From assembly GCF_002014855.1 (NCBI RefSeq), contig NZ_MUYV01000001.1, positions 248,001 through 312,000 on the forward strand: a stretch of DNA of 64,000 bases, in the 5' to 3' direction. The position numbers and the translations under genes were made by a program. The stretch comes from Moraxella porci DSM 25326. GTDB taxonomy: Bacteria; Pseudomonadota; Gammaproteobacteria; Pseudomonadales; Moraxellaceae. Positions 53,054 to 62,055 of this stretch are shown here, in pieces. Positions within the stretch are counted from its first letter, which is position 1; each line of letters starts with the position of its first letter. The notes under the pieces are model-generated. The model was not told the origin of the DNA. It did not search any database and worked only from the letters and a program-made list of their open reading frames with translations.

Positions 53054-54542
53054 TGATACTACCTTGCCAGTGGTGCAATTGAGCAATCTTAGCATCTCAT
53101 CAGATCAGCAAGTATTGATACAAGGGCTGACACTTGATGTGCATTCGGGCGAAATCTTGGGCGTAGTCGGCGTATCAGGTGTCGGCAAGACAACATTGAT
53201 GCAGGCTTTATTTGGGCTTTTGCCAGCATATTGGCGTGTCTCATCTATTAAGGCTCAGATTGCAGGCGAGCGTGTGCCACTTGATCGACAGGGCGATGAT
53301 AGGGTATTTGCCCAGATACGCACCAAGATGGCATACATCTTCCAAGAGCCTAAAGCATCGCTAAATCCTGTAGATACGATAGCGACAAGCTTTGATAAGC
53401 TATTTGCCACGCTTGGTATCCCAAAACACGAGCGTAAAGTCCGTGCCAAACAGCTGCTAGAGATGGTGCACCTACCTGATGCCGAGCGTTATTTATCTGC
53501 CTATCCGCATGAACTCTCAGGCGGTGAAGCAAGGCGTATCAGTATTGCACAGGCTTTGGCAGGATCTCCAAAAGTCATCATCGCCGATGAGCCGACAGGT
53601 GCACTTGATAGCCATCTTAAAGATGAAATTTTAGAATTACTAACTGATCTATCCAAACAAACAGGCACAGCACTGATACTCATCAGCCATGATTTGCCAA
53701 GCTTAATGGCGTGCTGCGATCGGTTTTTGGTCTTGTCATCGGACAGTTTTGCCGTGCTTGATATCGATCAATTGCCGCACCATCGGATATCGCAGGCATT
53801 ACTTGATGCGGATTTTGGTACGCCATCACCGATGATGGCAGAGACATTGCAGCCGATTTTGACGGTACAAAATCTTGGCATACGCCACCCAAGAAAATGG
53901 CTGAGCTTGAGACCGTCTGCCACTGTGATTGAAGAGTTTGATTTACAAATCACTCAAGGCGAAATCGTCGGCATCATGGGGGCGTCAGGTGTCGGTAAGT
54001 CAACACTGGCAAAAGCCATCACAAGGCTTGATCCAAGGCTGATGGTGACTGGCAAAGTCATCATCGATCATCAAGATCTGTACCAGTTATCTGCTAGGGC
54101 GCTTAGAATACGACAGCGACAAGTGCAGCTGGTGATGCAAGAAGTCAAAGACAGCCTAAATCCTGCTCGTACTATCCGCCAAAGTCTGCTTGAAACGTGC
54201 CAAAGTATCGATGATACCCATGATGATGCCTATATGGATGAACTGTTAAAATTGTGCGGTCTATCAGACACGCTACTGGATCGCTATCCATCTGGTCTAT
54301 CTGGGGGTGAGATTCAACGGATATGTATCGTGCGTGCTCTGCTTGCTCGTCCAAAGCTGTTGATTCTCGATGAACCAACGGCGATGCTCGATCGCATATC
54401 TATTGTCAAGCTGCTGAATTTATTAAGAAAAATTAATCAAAATTATCAGACATCCATGCTAATCATCAGCCACGATGTAAAAGTGATTGATGCCATTTGT
54501 CATCGCACCATTCATCTATCAAAGCATATATCACAAGCATAG
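53034..54542 (+). CDS. fused two-domain peptide ABC transporter ATPase, YejF-like
   Basis: The 502-residue protein contains two ATPase domains. The first has GVSGVGKTT near 45-53, LSGGEARRISIAQAL and VIIADEPTGALD. The second has GASGVGKST near 320-328, LSGGEIQRICIVRAL and LLILDEPTAMLD. This is the YejF arrangement that powers YejBE. ATG 53034 follows AAGGG with a 7-base gap; 53043 is an alternative. The stop is eight bases from the convergent Lrp-type gene. All motifs are intact, in contrast to the frameshifted paralogue at 17394. Confidence 0.92.
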   Translation: MHSMSSNDTTLPVVQLSNLSISSDQQVLIQGLTLDVHSGEILGVVGVSGVGKTTLMQALFGLLPAYWRVSSIKAQIAGERVPLDRQGDDRVFAQIRTKMAYIFQEPKASLNPVDTIATSFDKLFATLGIPKHERKVRAKQLLEMVHLPDAERYLSAYPHELSGGEARRISIAQALAGSPKVIIADEPTGALDSHLKDEILELLTDLSKQTGTALILISHDLPSLMACCDRFLVLSSDSFAVLDIDQLPHHRISQALLDADFGTPSPMMAETLQPILTVQNLGIRHPRKWLSLRPSATVIEEFDLQITQGEIVGIMGASGVGKSTLAKAITRLDPRLMVTGKVIIDHQDLYQLSARALRIRQRQVQLVMQEVKDSLNPARTIRQSLLETCQSIDDTHDDAYMDELLKLCGLSDTLLDRYPSGLSGGEIQRICIVRALLARPKLLILDEPTAMLDRISIVKLLNLLRKINQNYQTSMLIISHDVKVIDAICHRTIHLSKHISQA

Positions 54543-54549
54543 TGCGTGG

Positions 54550-55026
54550 TCATACCGCTGAACGGCTAAATACTTCTCGCAGCTCAAAACTGGTGTGTAG
54601 CTGACTGACGCCATCAATTTTACTAAGCCTATGTAGTAGAAATTCTTCATAATGACGCATATCTTTGACCAAGACCTTGAGCAGGTAATCTTCACTGCGA
54701 CCCGTGACGACGCTGCAGCTGACCACTTCATCAAAGGTGCGAACTTGGCTTTCAAATTCACCAAAACGCTCAGCGGTATGCTTATCCATGCTCACCGCCA
54801 CATAGACCGACAGCGTATAGCCCAGTGTGGCAGGGTCGGTGTGTGCATGATAGCCTGTGATGATGCCAAGCTCTTCAAGCCGTTTGATACGGCGGATGGT
54901 GGGCGTAGCGGATAGGTTGATGATTTCGCTGATCTCGCTGATGGATGCACGTGCATTGTTTGTTAAAATCCGTAAAATCTTACGATCGATGCCATCAAGT
55001 GTCACGATGTCTTGGGTGGCTGCCAT
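54550..55026 (-). CDS. Lrp/AsnC family transcriptional regulator
   Basis: The 158-residue protein has an N-terminal winged helix-turn-helix (LDGIDRKILRILTNNARASISEI, then LSATPTIRRIKRLEELGIITGY) and a C-terminal RAM/AsnC ligand domain with VSCSVVTGRSEDYLLKVLVKDM. Lrp-type regulators sense amino acids. It diverges from leuA across 174 AT-rich bases containing the leuA promoter, so leuA is a natural target and leucine a plausible ligand, though this is inferred from context only. Confidence 0.9.
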   Translation of the reverse strand: MAATQDIVTLDGIDRKILRILTNNARASISEISEIINLSATPTIRRIKRLEELGIITGYHAHTDPATLGYTLSVYVAVSMDKHTAERFGEFESQVRTFDEVVSCSVVTGRSEDYLLKVLVKDMRHYEEFLLHRLSKIDGVSQLHTSFELREVFSRSAV

Positions 55027-55129
55027 AACTGATAAATCTCTTATAATGAGTGAATTTCACTATATATTATCAAATAATTAGTGATTTGTACTCATTGATA
55101 CTAAAAATAATGCAAAAATAGGTAAAAAT

Positions 55130-55138
55130 TGCTATACT
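55130..55138 (+). promoter_or_regulatory. extended -10 promoter element of leuA
   Basis: TGCTATACT gives a TGn-extended -10 (TATACT at 55133-55138) 62 bases before the leuA ATG in an AT-rich divergent region. No good -35 is seen, as is common with extended -10 promoters. The adjacent Lrp-type gene may regulate it. Confidence 0.55.
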
Positions 55139-55200
55139 AAATTTGTTATGATACCAAGCATCAAAAATTACGATTAATTTGCTTTTAATTTGGAGCCATC

Positions 55201-56919
55201 ATGCCACACATTACCCCAAAAAATCCTGCGTTTGATTTTACCAAATATCGTCCTTTTGAATTCGCACCCAAGCTGACTGACCGCACTTGGCCGGATAAGA
55301 CCATTACCAAGGCACCGATTTGGGCGAGTGTTGATTTGCGTGATGGCAACCAAGCCTTGATCGATCCGATGAATATTGAGCAAAAATTAAAATTCTTTAA
55401 ATTGCTTGTTGATATCGGTTTTAAAGAAATTGAGATTGGCTTTCCTTCTGCGGCACAAGTCGAATTTGATTTTACTCGTCGATTGATCGAAGAAGGTCAT
55501 GTGCCTGAAGATGTGACTTTGCAAGTATTGGTGCAGGCGCGTGAGCATTTGATTGAGCGTACTTTTGAAGCACTACAAGGCGCTCGCCGTGCCATTGTCC
55601 ATGTGTATAACTCAACTTCAAAAGTCCAACGAGACAAAGTCTATAAGATGGACAAAGAAGAAATCAAACAAATCGCCATCGCAGGGGCGACGATGCTTCG
55701 CGACAAGGCAAAAAATTATCCAGATACCGAATGGGTGTTCCAATACAGCCCAGAGAGCTTCAGCCAAACCGAGACCGACTATGCGGTCGAAGTGTGTGAT
55801 GCTGTTTGTGAAGTGTGGCAACCACAAAACGGTCAAGCAGTCATCCTAAATCTACCTGCCACTGTCGAAGCCAGCACACCAAACATCTATGCCGACCAAG
55901 TGGAATATTTCTGCCGTCATCTCAAGCAACGAGAGCACGTCATCATCAGCCTGCATACGCACAATGACCGTGGCTGTGCGGTGGCAGCGTCCGAGCTTGG
56001 CTTGATGGCAGGTGCCGATCGTATCGAAGGCACGCTATTGGGCAATGGTGAACGCACAGGCAATATGGACATCCTAGTGATGGCGATGAACCTATATACC
56101 CAAGGTATCGATCCTGAGCTTGATTTTAGCCAAGTCAGTGAAATGGTGCAAATCGTCACTGAGTGCAACAATCTGCCGGTACATCCACGCCATCCGTATG
56201 TTGGCGAGCTTGTGTTCACTGCATTTAGTGGCTCACACCAAGATGCCATCAAAAAATCACTGGATTATAACGAATCGCACAAAGAGACGGATGGTCATTG
56301 GGATGTGGCGTATTTGCCAATCGACCCGCTACACATCGGCCGTGGCTACCAAGATGTCGTGCGTATCAATAGCCAGTCAGGCAAGGGTGGTGCAGCGTAT
56401 ATTCTACAGCGTCATTATGGCTTTAATTTGCCACGCTGGACGCAGATTGACTTTGCTCGTGTGGTGCAAGCCCAAGCCGAAAGTCTGGCTCGTGAGCTGA
56501 AGACCGAAGAGCTTTTGGAAATCTTCACCCAAACTTATCTATCTCAAGATACTTTCCGATTGAGCGACTACACCATCAACAACAAAGGCGGTGAAGTGTC
56601 ATTCCAAGGTCAAGTGGCAGCACCGACCGAAGTGTTTGAAGTCATCGGTCAAGGCAATGGTGCATTATCAGCGTTCATTGATGGCCTAGTCAAAGCAACC
56701 GGCAAGCAAATCCATGTCACCAACTATGCCGAGCACGCCATCAGCCAAACCGCCCAAATCGATAGTGATGATGGCAAAGACAACCAAACGCACAATGCCG
56801 CCGCTGCTTACATCCAGCTGTCAGTCGATGGTCAAATCTACTCAGGCATCGGCACCTGTAACAGCACTGTCTCAGCGATGCTAAAAGGCGCGTTGTCAGC
56901 ATTGGCACAGGCTTGGTAA
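55201..56919 (+). CDS. leuA: 2-isopropylmalate synthase
   Basis: LeuA condenses acetyl-CoA with 2-oxoisovalerate, the first committed step of leucine synthesis. At 572 residues it is the long LeuA2 type. Motifs include the catalytic DLRDGNQAL near 47, FKEIEIGFPSA near 80, LHTHNDRG near 255 and ATVEASTPN, with a C-terminal LeuA dimer/regulatory domain that ends with SGIGTCNSTVSAMLKGAL. TTGGAG precedes the ATG. A strong terminator follows. leuB, C and D are not in the window. Confidence 0.96.
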   Translation: MPHITPKNPAFDFTKYRPFEFAPKLTDRTWPDKTITKAPIWASVDLRDGNQALIDPMNIEQKLKFFKLLVDIGFKEIEIGFPSAAQVEFDFTRRLIEEGHVPEDVTLQVLVQAREHLIERTFEALQGARRAIVHVYNSTSKVQRDKVYKMDKEEIKQIAIAGATMLRDKAKNYPDTEWVFQYSPESFSQTETDYAVEVCDAVCEVWQPQNGQAVILNLPATVEASTPNIYADQVEYFCRHLKQREHVIISLHTHNDRGCAVAASELGLMAGADRIEGTLLGNGERTGNMDILVMAMNLYTQGIDPELDFSQVSEMVQIVTECNNLPVHPRHPYVGELVFTAFSGSHQDAIKKSLDYNESHKETDGHWDVAYLPIDPLHIGRGYQDVVRINSQSGKGGAAYILQRHYGFNLPRWTQIDFARVVQAQAESLARELKTEELLEIFTQTYLSQDTFRLSDYTINNKGGEVSFQGQVAAPTEVFEVIGQGNGALSAFIDGLVKATGKQIHVTNYAEHAISQTAQIDSDDGKDNQTHNAAAAYIQLSVDGQIYSGIGTCNSTVSAMLKGALSALAQAW

Positions 56920-56946
56920 ATTAAGTTTAGATTATCTAAGAGTCAA

Positions 56947-56978
56947 AAAAAAGTGCAGATTTTACGCTGCACTTTTTT
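56947..56978. terminator. bidirectional terminator between leuA and yjjB-like gene
   Basis: AAAAAAGTGCAG and CTGCACTTTTTT form a perfect 12-bp stem with loop ATTTTACG, with A-run and T-run on opposite sides. It serves both convergent genes. Confidence 0.9.
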
Positions 56979-56995
56979 AAATCCGATAGGCTTTC

Positions 56996-57457
56996 TTAGA
57001 CAATCGGCTTTCTACGATAAAATAAAATCCCAGGAATCGACAATCCCAACACCAATGCTGAGATCACAAAAATCGCCTCAAAAAAATGATGCATCATGAT
57101 GATGAACAAATCCATGCTAAAGCCAAAATAGCCGATTTGCACCATGCTCACCATGGCTTTATAGGCAGCGATACCTGGCATCATGCAGATCAGACTTGGC
57201 ACAATCAATGCCTTTGGTGGCAATCCATATCGCTGAGCGTAGCGCACACCCAAAAAGCTGCCCATCATCGCACCAAAAAAAGTGGCAATCGCAAGATGTG
57301 TGCCATCCTGCACCATCAAAAGCTTGGTGCCAAAAGCCAGTGCCGTGACCGCCATGCAGTGAATGATGTAACGCCTTGGCAAAGTAAACATCAAGCACCA
57401 ACCGATGGTGATGATGCAAGATAGCACGACTTTTTGAAGAATCATTAGCCAATCCAT
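56996..57457 (-). CDS. threonine/serine exporter family protein, YjjB/ThrE C-terminal type
   Basis: The 153-residue membrane protein has about five helices and the ThrE_2 (DUF3815, YjjB) pattern with PRRYIIHCMAVTALAFG near 26 and PPKALIVPSLICMMPGIAAYKAM near 90. ATG 57457 overlaps the stop of the upstream yjjP-like gene (ATGA), so the earlier in-frame codons are not used. YjjP and YjjB together form the ThrE-type transporter; in E. coli the pair exports succinate. The substrate here is not known. Confidence 0.87.
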   Translation of the reverse strand: MDWLMILQKVVLSCIITIGWCLMFTLPRRYIIHCMAVTALAFGTKLLMVQDGTHLAIATFFGAMMGSFLGVRYAQRYGLPPKALIVPSLICMMPGIAAYKAMVSMVQIGYFGFSMDLFIIMMHHFFEAIFVISALVLGLSIPGILFYRRKPIV

Positions 57458-58356
57458 CACAGCCCCCAATGTGGAATGCCCAAGAAAATCAGCGCAATCA
57501 CGATGCCAACACAAGCAGAGAGTGTCAACATGGTGGCGAACATCCAGCGGCCGACGCCCATGTTGATATAGCCTTTTAGGATATCAGACAATGAATTGAT
57601 GATGGGAAAACTGGGTACCAGTAGTAGCACGCTGGCAGCGACGGCAATATCAGCATTACTCCCCAATTCCAAAAAGTACGCAGTTGCGCCGAGTAATGTG
57701 GCGGTAAAGGCGGTGATGATGACCACGACAAATGGGTTGAAGTGGTGCGCCGCCAAAAATATGCGCATTCGCATGGCCACAAAGCCTGCAACCAATGTCA
57801 CCAGTGCAATCATCCAATCGCCACCATTTAGATAAGCAAAACTGGCGCAAGAGATGCCAACAAATAATGAGACCAGTAGATTTGGGTAAGTGGTGCGCGC
57901 CATGCCATCAAAACTCTGCTCAATACCATCGATCAGTGCATCTTGTTCGCTCAAGGTCAGGATAAATTGACGCGACTGCCAAGCTTCTTCGGCGTGTAAG
58001 ACGATCTGCTGAATCTGCACTAAGATGCTGACATGGATGCCTTGATGCACGGTGTTGCGCACTGTGGTGATGCAGCGCCCTTGGTATAAAGTGGTGAGCG
58101 TCACAGCATTAAAGGATAAGCCACATTCGACGCCATCGATGCCAAGCGCCTTACCCAAGCGCTTGGTGAGATCGACGACGACCGCTGACTCAGCACCATA
58201 TTGCATGAGCAATAGCGCGCAGCGGATGCATAAGCGAGTGATACGCTGCTGCTGAGCATAAGTCAGCCGCGCCGTGGCTTGCCCATCATTGAACAGCAGG
58301 GCGGGCGAGCCATCGGATGCGCTTATTTGTGGGTGTAAAGAGGCTGGGTTTGACAT
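57457..58356 (-). CDS. threonine/serine exporter family protein, YjjP/ThrE N-terminal type
   Basis: The 299-residue protein has the ThrE (DUF1212, YjjP) domain: a soluble N-terminal part with RCALLLMQYGAESAVVVDLTKRL, then GVECGLSFNAVTLT, followed by five helices from about residue 165. ATG 58356 is chosen; the frame extends upstream to 58410 into argD. It is coupled to the yjjB-like gene by ATGA and starts five bases after argD ends, so argD, yjjP and yjjB look like one transcript. Confidence 0.87.
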   Translation of the reverse strand: MSNPASLHPQISASDGSPALLFNDGQATARLTYAQQQRITRLCIRCALLLMQYGAESAVVVDLTKRLGKALGIDGVECGLSFNAVTLTTLYQGRCITTVRNTVHQGIHVSILVQIQQIVLHAEEAWQSRQFILTLSEQDALIDGIEQSFDGMARTTYPNLLVSLFVGISCASFAYLNGGDWMIALVTLVAGFVAMRMRIFLAAHHFNPFVVVIITAFTATLLGATAYFLELGSNADIAVAASVLLLVPSFPIINSLSDILKGYINMGVGRWMFATMLTLSACVGIVIALIFLGIPHWGL

Positions 58357-58361
58357 AATTT

Positions 58362-59549
58362 TCACATCGATGGCTGCGCTGCATCGATTAGCTTGCCGAT
58401 GAGTGCGCACAGTTTGTCTATCAGTGCTTGAGTGTCAGCATCAGACAAAGTCAATGCTGGCAGCAGGCGAATGACATTACCACCCGTGACATTGATGATC
58501 AATCGATACTCATCGCGCGCCAGATCGACCGCCTTGGTTAGGTCGATGGTATCTGGCATTGCAAAGCCAATCATCATGCCGCGACCTCGAGCATGGATGC
58601 CATGATCGCCAAAGGTATAGATAACCGCAGCGCGGATTTTATCGCCTTGGGTGATGGCATTTTGCATAATGCTGTCATTCAAAGTCTCATACACCGCACA
58701 GACCACACGGCTTGCCAAGGGCGTACCGCCATAAGTTGAGCCGTGTGAGCCAGCCCCAAATAGCCCAACTGCCTTGCCGTTGACCATGCAGGCACCAACA
58801 GGAAAGCCATTGCCCAAGCCTTTGGCAGTCGTAAGAACATCGGGCGTGATGCTTGAGTGCTGATACGCAAAATATTTGCCTGTACGGCCATTGCCAGTTT
58901 GGACTTCATCGAGCATCAACAGCCAATCATTATCATGGCAGATTTGGGCGAGCTGTTCCAGATAGTCGTCTGCTGGCGTGTGCAGTCCGCCTTCGCCTTG
59001 AATCGGCTCAACCAACACGGCACAGACATCCGCATCAGCGCTGTGTGTTGCCACGGCTGCAGCATCACCAAAAGGCACACGGATAAAATCCTCATCTAAG
59101 GTATAAAATCCAGCGCGCGCTTTTGGGTTGGCGGTGGCTGATACTGTCAGCAGGGTGCGACCATGGAAGGCATTGTCCATCACGATAACTTTTGCGCGGC
59201 GCTTGCCTTGCTTGTGTGCGTAGGCGCGTGCAAGCTTTAGGGCGCATTCATTGGCCTCAGCGCCTGAATTGGCAAAAAATACTTGCTCCATGCCAGCTGC
59301 TTGGCACAAAAGATCGGCCGCTTTTTCTTGCCAGCTGACTTCAAATAAATTACTGGTATGCACAAGCTCGCTTGCCTGTGCTTGGATCGCGGCGGTGATG
59401 GCAGGATGACAATGCCCAAGACCGCAGACAGCGATACCTGTGAGCGCATCCAAATAGGCTGTGCCATCTGCGGTGTATAAATATGAGCCATCGCCACGCA
59501 CGAAGTTGATGGGCTGACGGGCATAAGTTGGCATCAAATGAGTGCTCAT
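58362..59549 (-). CDS. argD: acetylornithine/succinyldiaminopimelate aminotransferase
   Basis: ArgD transaminates N-acetylglutamate semialdehyde in arginine synthesis and often N-succinyl-diaminopimelate in lysine synthesis. The 395 residues show the class III aminotransferase motifs: GVAVCGLGH-like GIAVCGLGHCHP near 38, FFANSGAEANE near 92, DNAFHGRTL near 122, the LMLDEVQTGNGRTG segment near 210 and the Schiff-base lysine in TTAKGLGNGFP near 243. It follows yacG by 38 bases. Confidence 0.94.
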   Translation of the reverse strand: MSTHLMPTYARQPINFVRGDGSYLYTADGTAYLDALTGIAVCGLGHCHPAITAAIQAQASELVHTSNLFEVSWQEKAADLLCQAAGMEQVFFANSGAEANECALKLARAYAHKQGKRRAKVIVMDNAFHGRTLLTVSATANPKARAGFYTLDEDFIRVPFGDAAAVATHSADADVCAVLVEPIQGEGGLHTPADDYLEQLAQICHDNDWLLMLDEVQTGNGRTGKYFAYQHSSITPDVLTTAKGLGNGFPVGACMVNGKAVGLFGAGSHGSTYGGTPLASRVVCAVYETLNDSIMQNAITQGDKIRAAVIYTFGDHGIHARGRGMMIGFAMPDTIDLTKAVDLARDEYRLIINVTGGNVIRLLPALTLSDADTQALIDKLCALIGKLIDAAQPSM

Positions 59550-59587
59550 GGGATTTCCTTAATGGTAAAAATCAATCTGTGTCCAAA

Positions 59588-59779
59588 TCAATACGCTGTG
59601 GATGAATCATCCAATTGCCCCGAAAAAGGACTGTCCTCACCTGCGATCACATACTCATCTGATGCCCATGCACCCAGATCAATAAGCTTACAGCGCTCAG
59701 AACAAAACGGTCGATGCGGATTATCCGACCATTGGGTTGGTGTTTGGCAGGTAGGGCAAGGATGAGTAGCAGATGTCAT
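59588..59779 (-). CDS. yacG: DNA gyrase inhibitor / zinc-binding protein YacG
   Basis: The 63-residue protein carries one zinc finger, CPTC followed by FCSERC, and the highly conserved [16 protein letters not shown] stretch that defines YacG. In E. coli YacG binds GyrB and inhibits gyrase. ATG 59779 is chosen, dropping 11 codons of the open frame, because mature YacG starts close to the first Cys pair. It leads an apparent yacG-argD-yjjP-yjjB transcript. Confidence 0.92.
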   Translation of the reverse strand: MTSATHPCPTCQTPTQWSDNPHRPFCSERCKLIDLGAWASDEYVIAGEDSPFSGQLDDSSTAY

Positions 59780-60038
59780 GATCGATCCTAAATGGAGGGT
59801 ACAATGGTTCATTTTAGCAAATTTGTTCTAAGGATTCATCCAGATTTTTGATGAATCTGTCAAGCAGCCGACGCTTAGATTTAGATTGGTATAACATGAC
59901 ATTGTTAAGATAATTTGTATATATGACCATACAAATTTATCGCTACCATCACACAATGCAAGATATGATTTACAGTTATGCCAAAGTCGCAAATAAAAAT
60001 GATTTTGGGGTTTTATTATCATTTCTATAAAATAATGC

Positions 60039-60097
60039 ATGACAGACATACTAAAGCAAGTTATAATCCTGCAATCAAAATAACAAGTACACTTGTT
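60039..60097 (+). promoter_or_regulatory. strong sigma-70 promoter and inverted repeat upstream of the DUF3360 gene
   Basis: ATGACA (60039-60044), a 17-base spacer and TATAAT (60062-60067) make a near-consensus promoter. About 15 bases later AACAAGT-AC-ACTTGTT (60082-60097) is a perfect inverted repeat in the start/leader zone, suited to a repressor. The gene starts at 60145 after AAGGAG. The rest of the 330-base gap (59813-60038) shows nothing I recognise. Confidence 0.7.
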
Positions 60098-60144
60098 TTG
60101 TAAGTGAAGAGATGGTCATTCAAAAGCAATAAAAGGAGACTATT

Positions 60145-61632
60145 GTGAGTGATTCTAATTCAGTGATTGATGATAATTCAAACAAAAGCTACCGCGAACT
60201 GCATCGCCCAAGCTCAAGCTTTGAGTCGCGCGATGCCTATTTAAACCATGAGCTTCAGATCATGAAGCCGCGTCGTTGGCGAGCCAATTTGCCATTTCGT
60301 GATTATCGCTTTGAGTTTGAAGATGCCATTCCTGCGATGGCTGGTACGATTGGTAAAATCGTGATGGTCGGCGCGATGGCAGCGGCATTTGCAGCACCGC
60401 TTGGCCTTGGTGAAGCTTTTGTACTGGAAAATGTGCGCTATGAGATGCTGATTGCAGCAGTATTTGTGCTGCTGTTATCAGGGTTTTTGTTGCCGACAGC
60501 CAACTTGGCAGGTACGCATGGCCCATTAATTCCTCTGATTCCTTTGGTCGTGGCTGCTGGCGGGCATCCTTTGGCATTTGGTATTTTGATCGGCGTGTTC
60601 GGCATCTTGCTGGGGCTTTTTAAGGGCGGATCTTTGCTTGCTAAGCTGACCAGTAATGGCGTGGCAGGTGGTTTGTTATTATACTTGGGCTTTGTTGGTC
60701 TGATCGCTCAGGTCAAAAATATGATGACTTGGTCGGAGCAGATCGGTTTACCGCACTTGGCTTTTGTTATCATCATCGCCACGATCGTGATGTACGCGCT
60801 ACTTGAGCATTGGCAAAAGCGTTGGCTGGCCGTACCGATTGGCTGTGCGTTGGCAGGTTTTATTGCGTTTGCTTTGGGTGCGCCTTTTGAATTTAAAACC
60901 GAGCCTGGTCTGCCGCCATTGAATCCCGCCTATTGGTGGGGTGAGGATACGGGTTGGACAATGGGCTTGCCTGACCTAAAGGCCTTTGTGGTGGTCTTCC
61001 CATTTGCGGTGCTGGCCGTGGCCATGTGGTCGCCTGATTTTCTTGGCCATCAAGTATTCCAAAAAATCAGCTATCCGCCAAATTCTGAGCGCACGCACAT
61101 GAACATCGATGATACCATGATTGCAGCATCGGCGCGTCAGGCAGCAGGGTCGCTGTTGGGCGGCGCTAATTTCTCCTCATCATGGGGAACTTACATCGTC
61201 CCTGCCGCCATCGCCAAACGACCCATTCCAGCAGGTGCGGTACTGACGGCGGTGTTTTGTATCATTGCCAGTATTTGGGGTTATCCGATGGATTTGGCGA
61301 TCTGGCAGCCTGTGCTGTCCGTGGCGCTGATCGTGGCGGTGTTTGTACCGCTACTTGAGGCGGGCATGGAAATGACGCGCAAAGGCAAGACCACTCAGTC
61401 AGCCGCGATTGTCGTGTTCGCCTCTGCACTGGTCAATCCTGTATTTGGTTGGTCGCTGACGATGATGCTGGACAATCTGGGCTTGATCGGTGATAAGCAG
61501 CGCAGCGTCGAGCTGGGCCTGAGTGGCCGCGTGATCATTCCTTTGGTGGGCTTTGTCGTGCTGTGCGCTGTGATGGCGGCGGTGGGGATGTTCCCTGGGA
61601 TTCCAGCGCTACTGCCACAGTTTAGAATCTAA
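60145..61632 (+). CDS. DUF3360 family membrane protein (xanthine/uracil permease-like)
   Basis: The 495-residue protein starts at GTG 60145 with AAGGAG six bases before it. A 60-residue cytosolic N-terminus with SYRELHRPSSSFESRDAYLNHELQ and RRWRANLPFRDYRFEFED is followed by about twelve helices. The N-terminal words match what I recall of DUF3360, a family of unknown function distantly like nucleobase or sulfate transporters (NAT/SulP fold). NLAGTHGPLIPLIPLV and NFSSSWGTYIVPAA are likely substrate-path segments. It has its own promoter and terminator. The substrate is unknown. Confidence 0.72.
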   Translation: MSDSNSVIDDNSNKSYRELHRPSSSFESRDAYLNHELQIMKPRRWRANLPFRDYRFEFEDAIPAMAGTIGKIVMVGAMAAAFAAPLGLGEAFVLENVRYEMLIAAVFVLLLSGFLLPTANLAGTHGPLIPLIPLVVAAGGHPLAFGILIGVFGILLGLFKGGSLLAKLTSNGVAGGLLLYLGFVGLIAQVKNMMTWSEQIGLPHLAFVIIIATIVMYALLEHWQKRWLAVPIGCALAGFIAFALGAPFEFKTEPGLPPLNPAYWWGEDTGWTMGLPDLKAFVVVFPFAVLAVAMWSPDFLGHQVFQKISYPPNSERTHMNIDDTMIAASARQAAGSLLGGANFSSSWGTYIVPAAIAKRPIPAGAVLTAVFCIIASIWGYPMDLAIWQPVLSVALIVAVFVPLLEAGMEMTRKGKTTQSAAIVVFASALVNPVFGWSLTMMLDNLGLIGDKQRSVELGLSGRVIIPLVGFVVLCAVMAAVGMFPGIPALLPQFRI

Positions 61633-61647
61633 TCGATGGCTTTGGCC

Positions 61648-61681
61648 AATCACCCTGACCATTGGTTGGGGTGATTTTTTT
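61648..61681 (+). terminator. terminator of the DUF3360 gene
   Basis: AATCACCCTGACC pairs with GGTTGGGGTGATT (two G-U pairs) around a three-base loop and continues into T residues. It starts 15 bases after the stop codon. Confidence 0.85.
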
Positions 61682-61843
61682 ATGGGCAAATGTCAGTAAG
61701 ATGAAAGCGCGCTCAGCCATTGATCAATACAGATGTGATGGCTTTAGCGATGATATTATAAAGACAAAGTACTTGCATTGTCATTGCAATTATGCTAAAA
61801 TCCACCCAAATTATCTCATAAATTCAATATGTTGGAGAATCTG

Positions 61844-62011
61844 ATGAATCACAGCGAACAAACCACCTTTAACATGCGCGTCGATAAAAATCTGGTTGAG
61901 CAATTTAAAAAAGCTGCCCGCGATAATAATCGCACGGCCAGTCAACTGTTGCGTGATTGTATGATTGATTATGTCAAAAAAAATCGCCAAGCAGATATGT
62001 TTAAGCGCTGA
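61844..62011 (+). CDS. orphan ribbon-helix-helix (CopG/Arc-like) protein
   Basis: The 55-residue protein begins MNHSEQTTFNMRVDKNLVEQFK, with the strand TTFNMRV and helices EQFKKAARDNN and TASQLLRDCMIDYVKK, the pattern of ribbon-helix-helix DNA-binding proteins such as Arc and antitoxins. GGAG six bases before ATG 61844 fixes the start; an earlier ATG at 61829 overlaps that site. It has no toxin-like partner: the next gene is a broken nitroreductase. It is either a small regulator or an antitoxin relic. The target is unknown. Confidence 0.72.
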   Translation: MNHSEQTTFNMRVDKNLVEQFKKAARDNNRTASQLLRDCMIDYVKKNRQADMFKR

Positions 62012-62055
62012 GCGTTAGCCAAAGCCAAAAGTTTGTAAAGATTAAGAGGTGTGCC

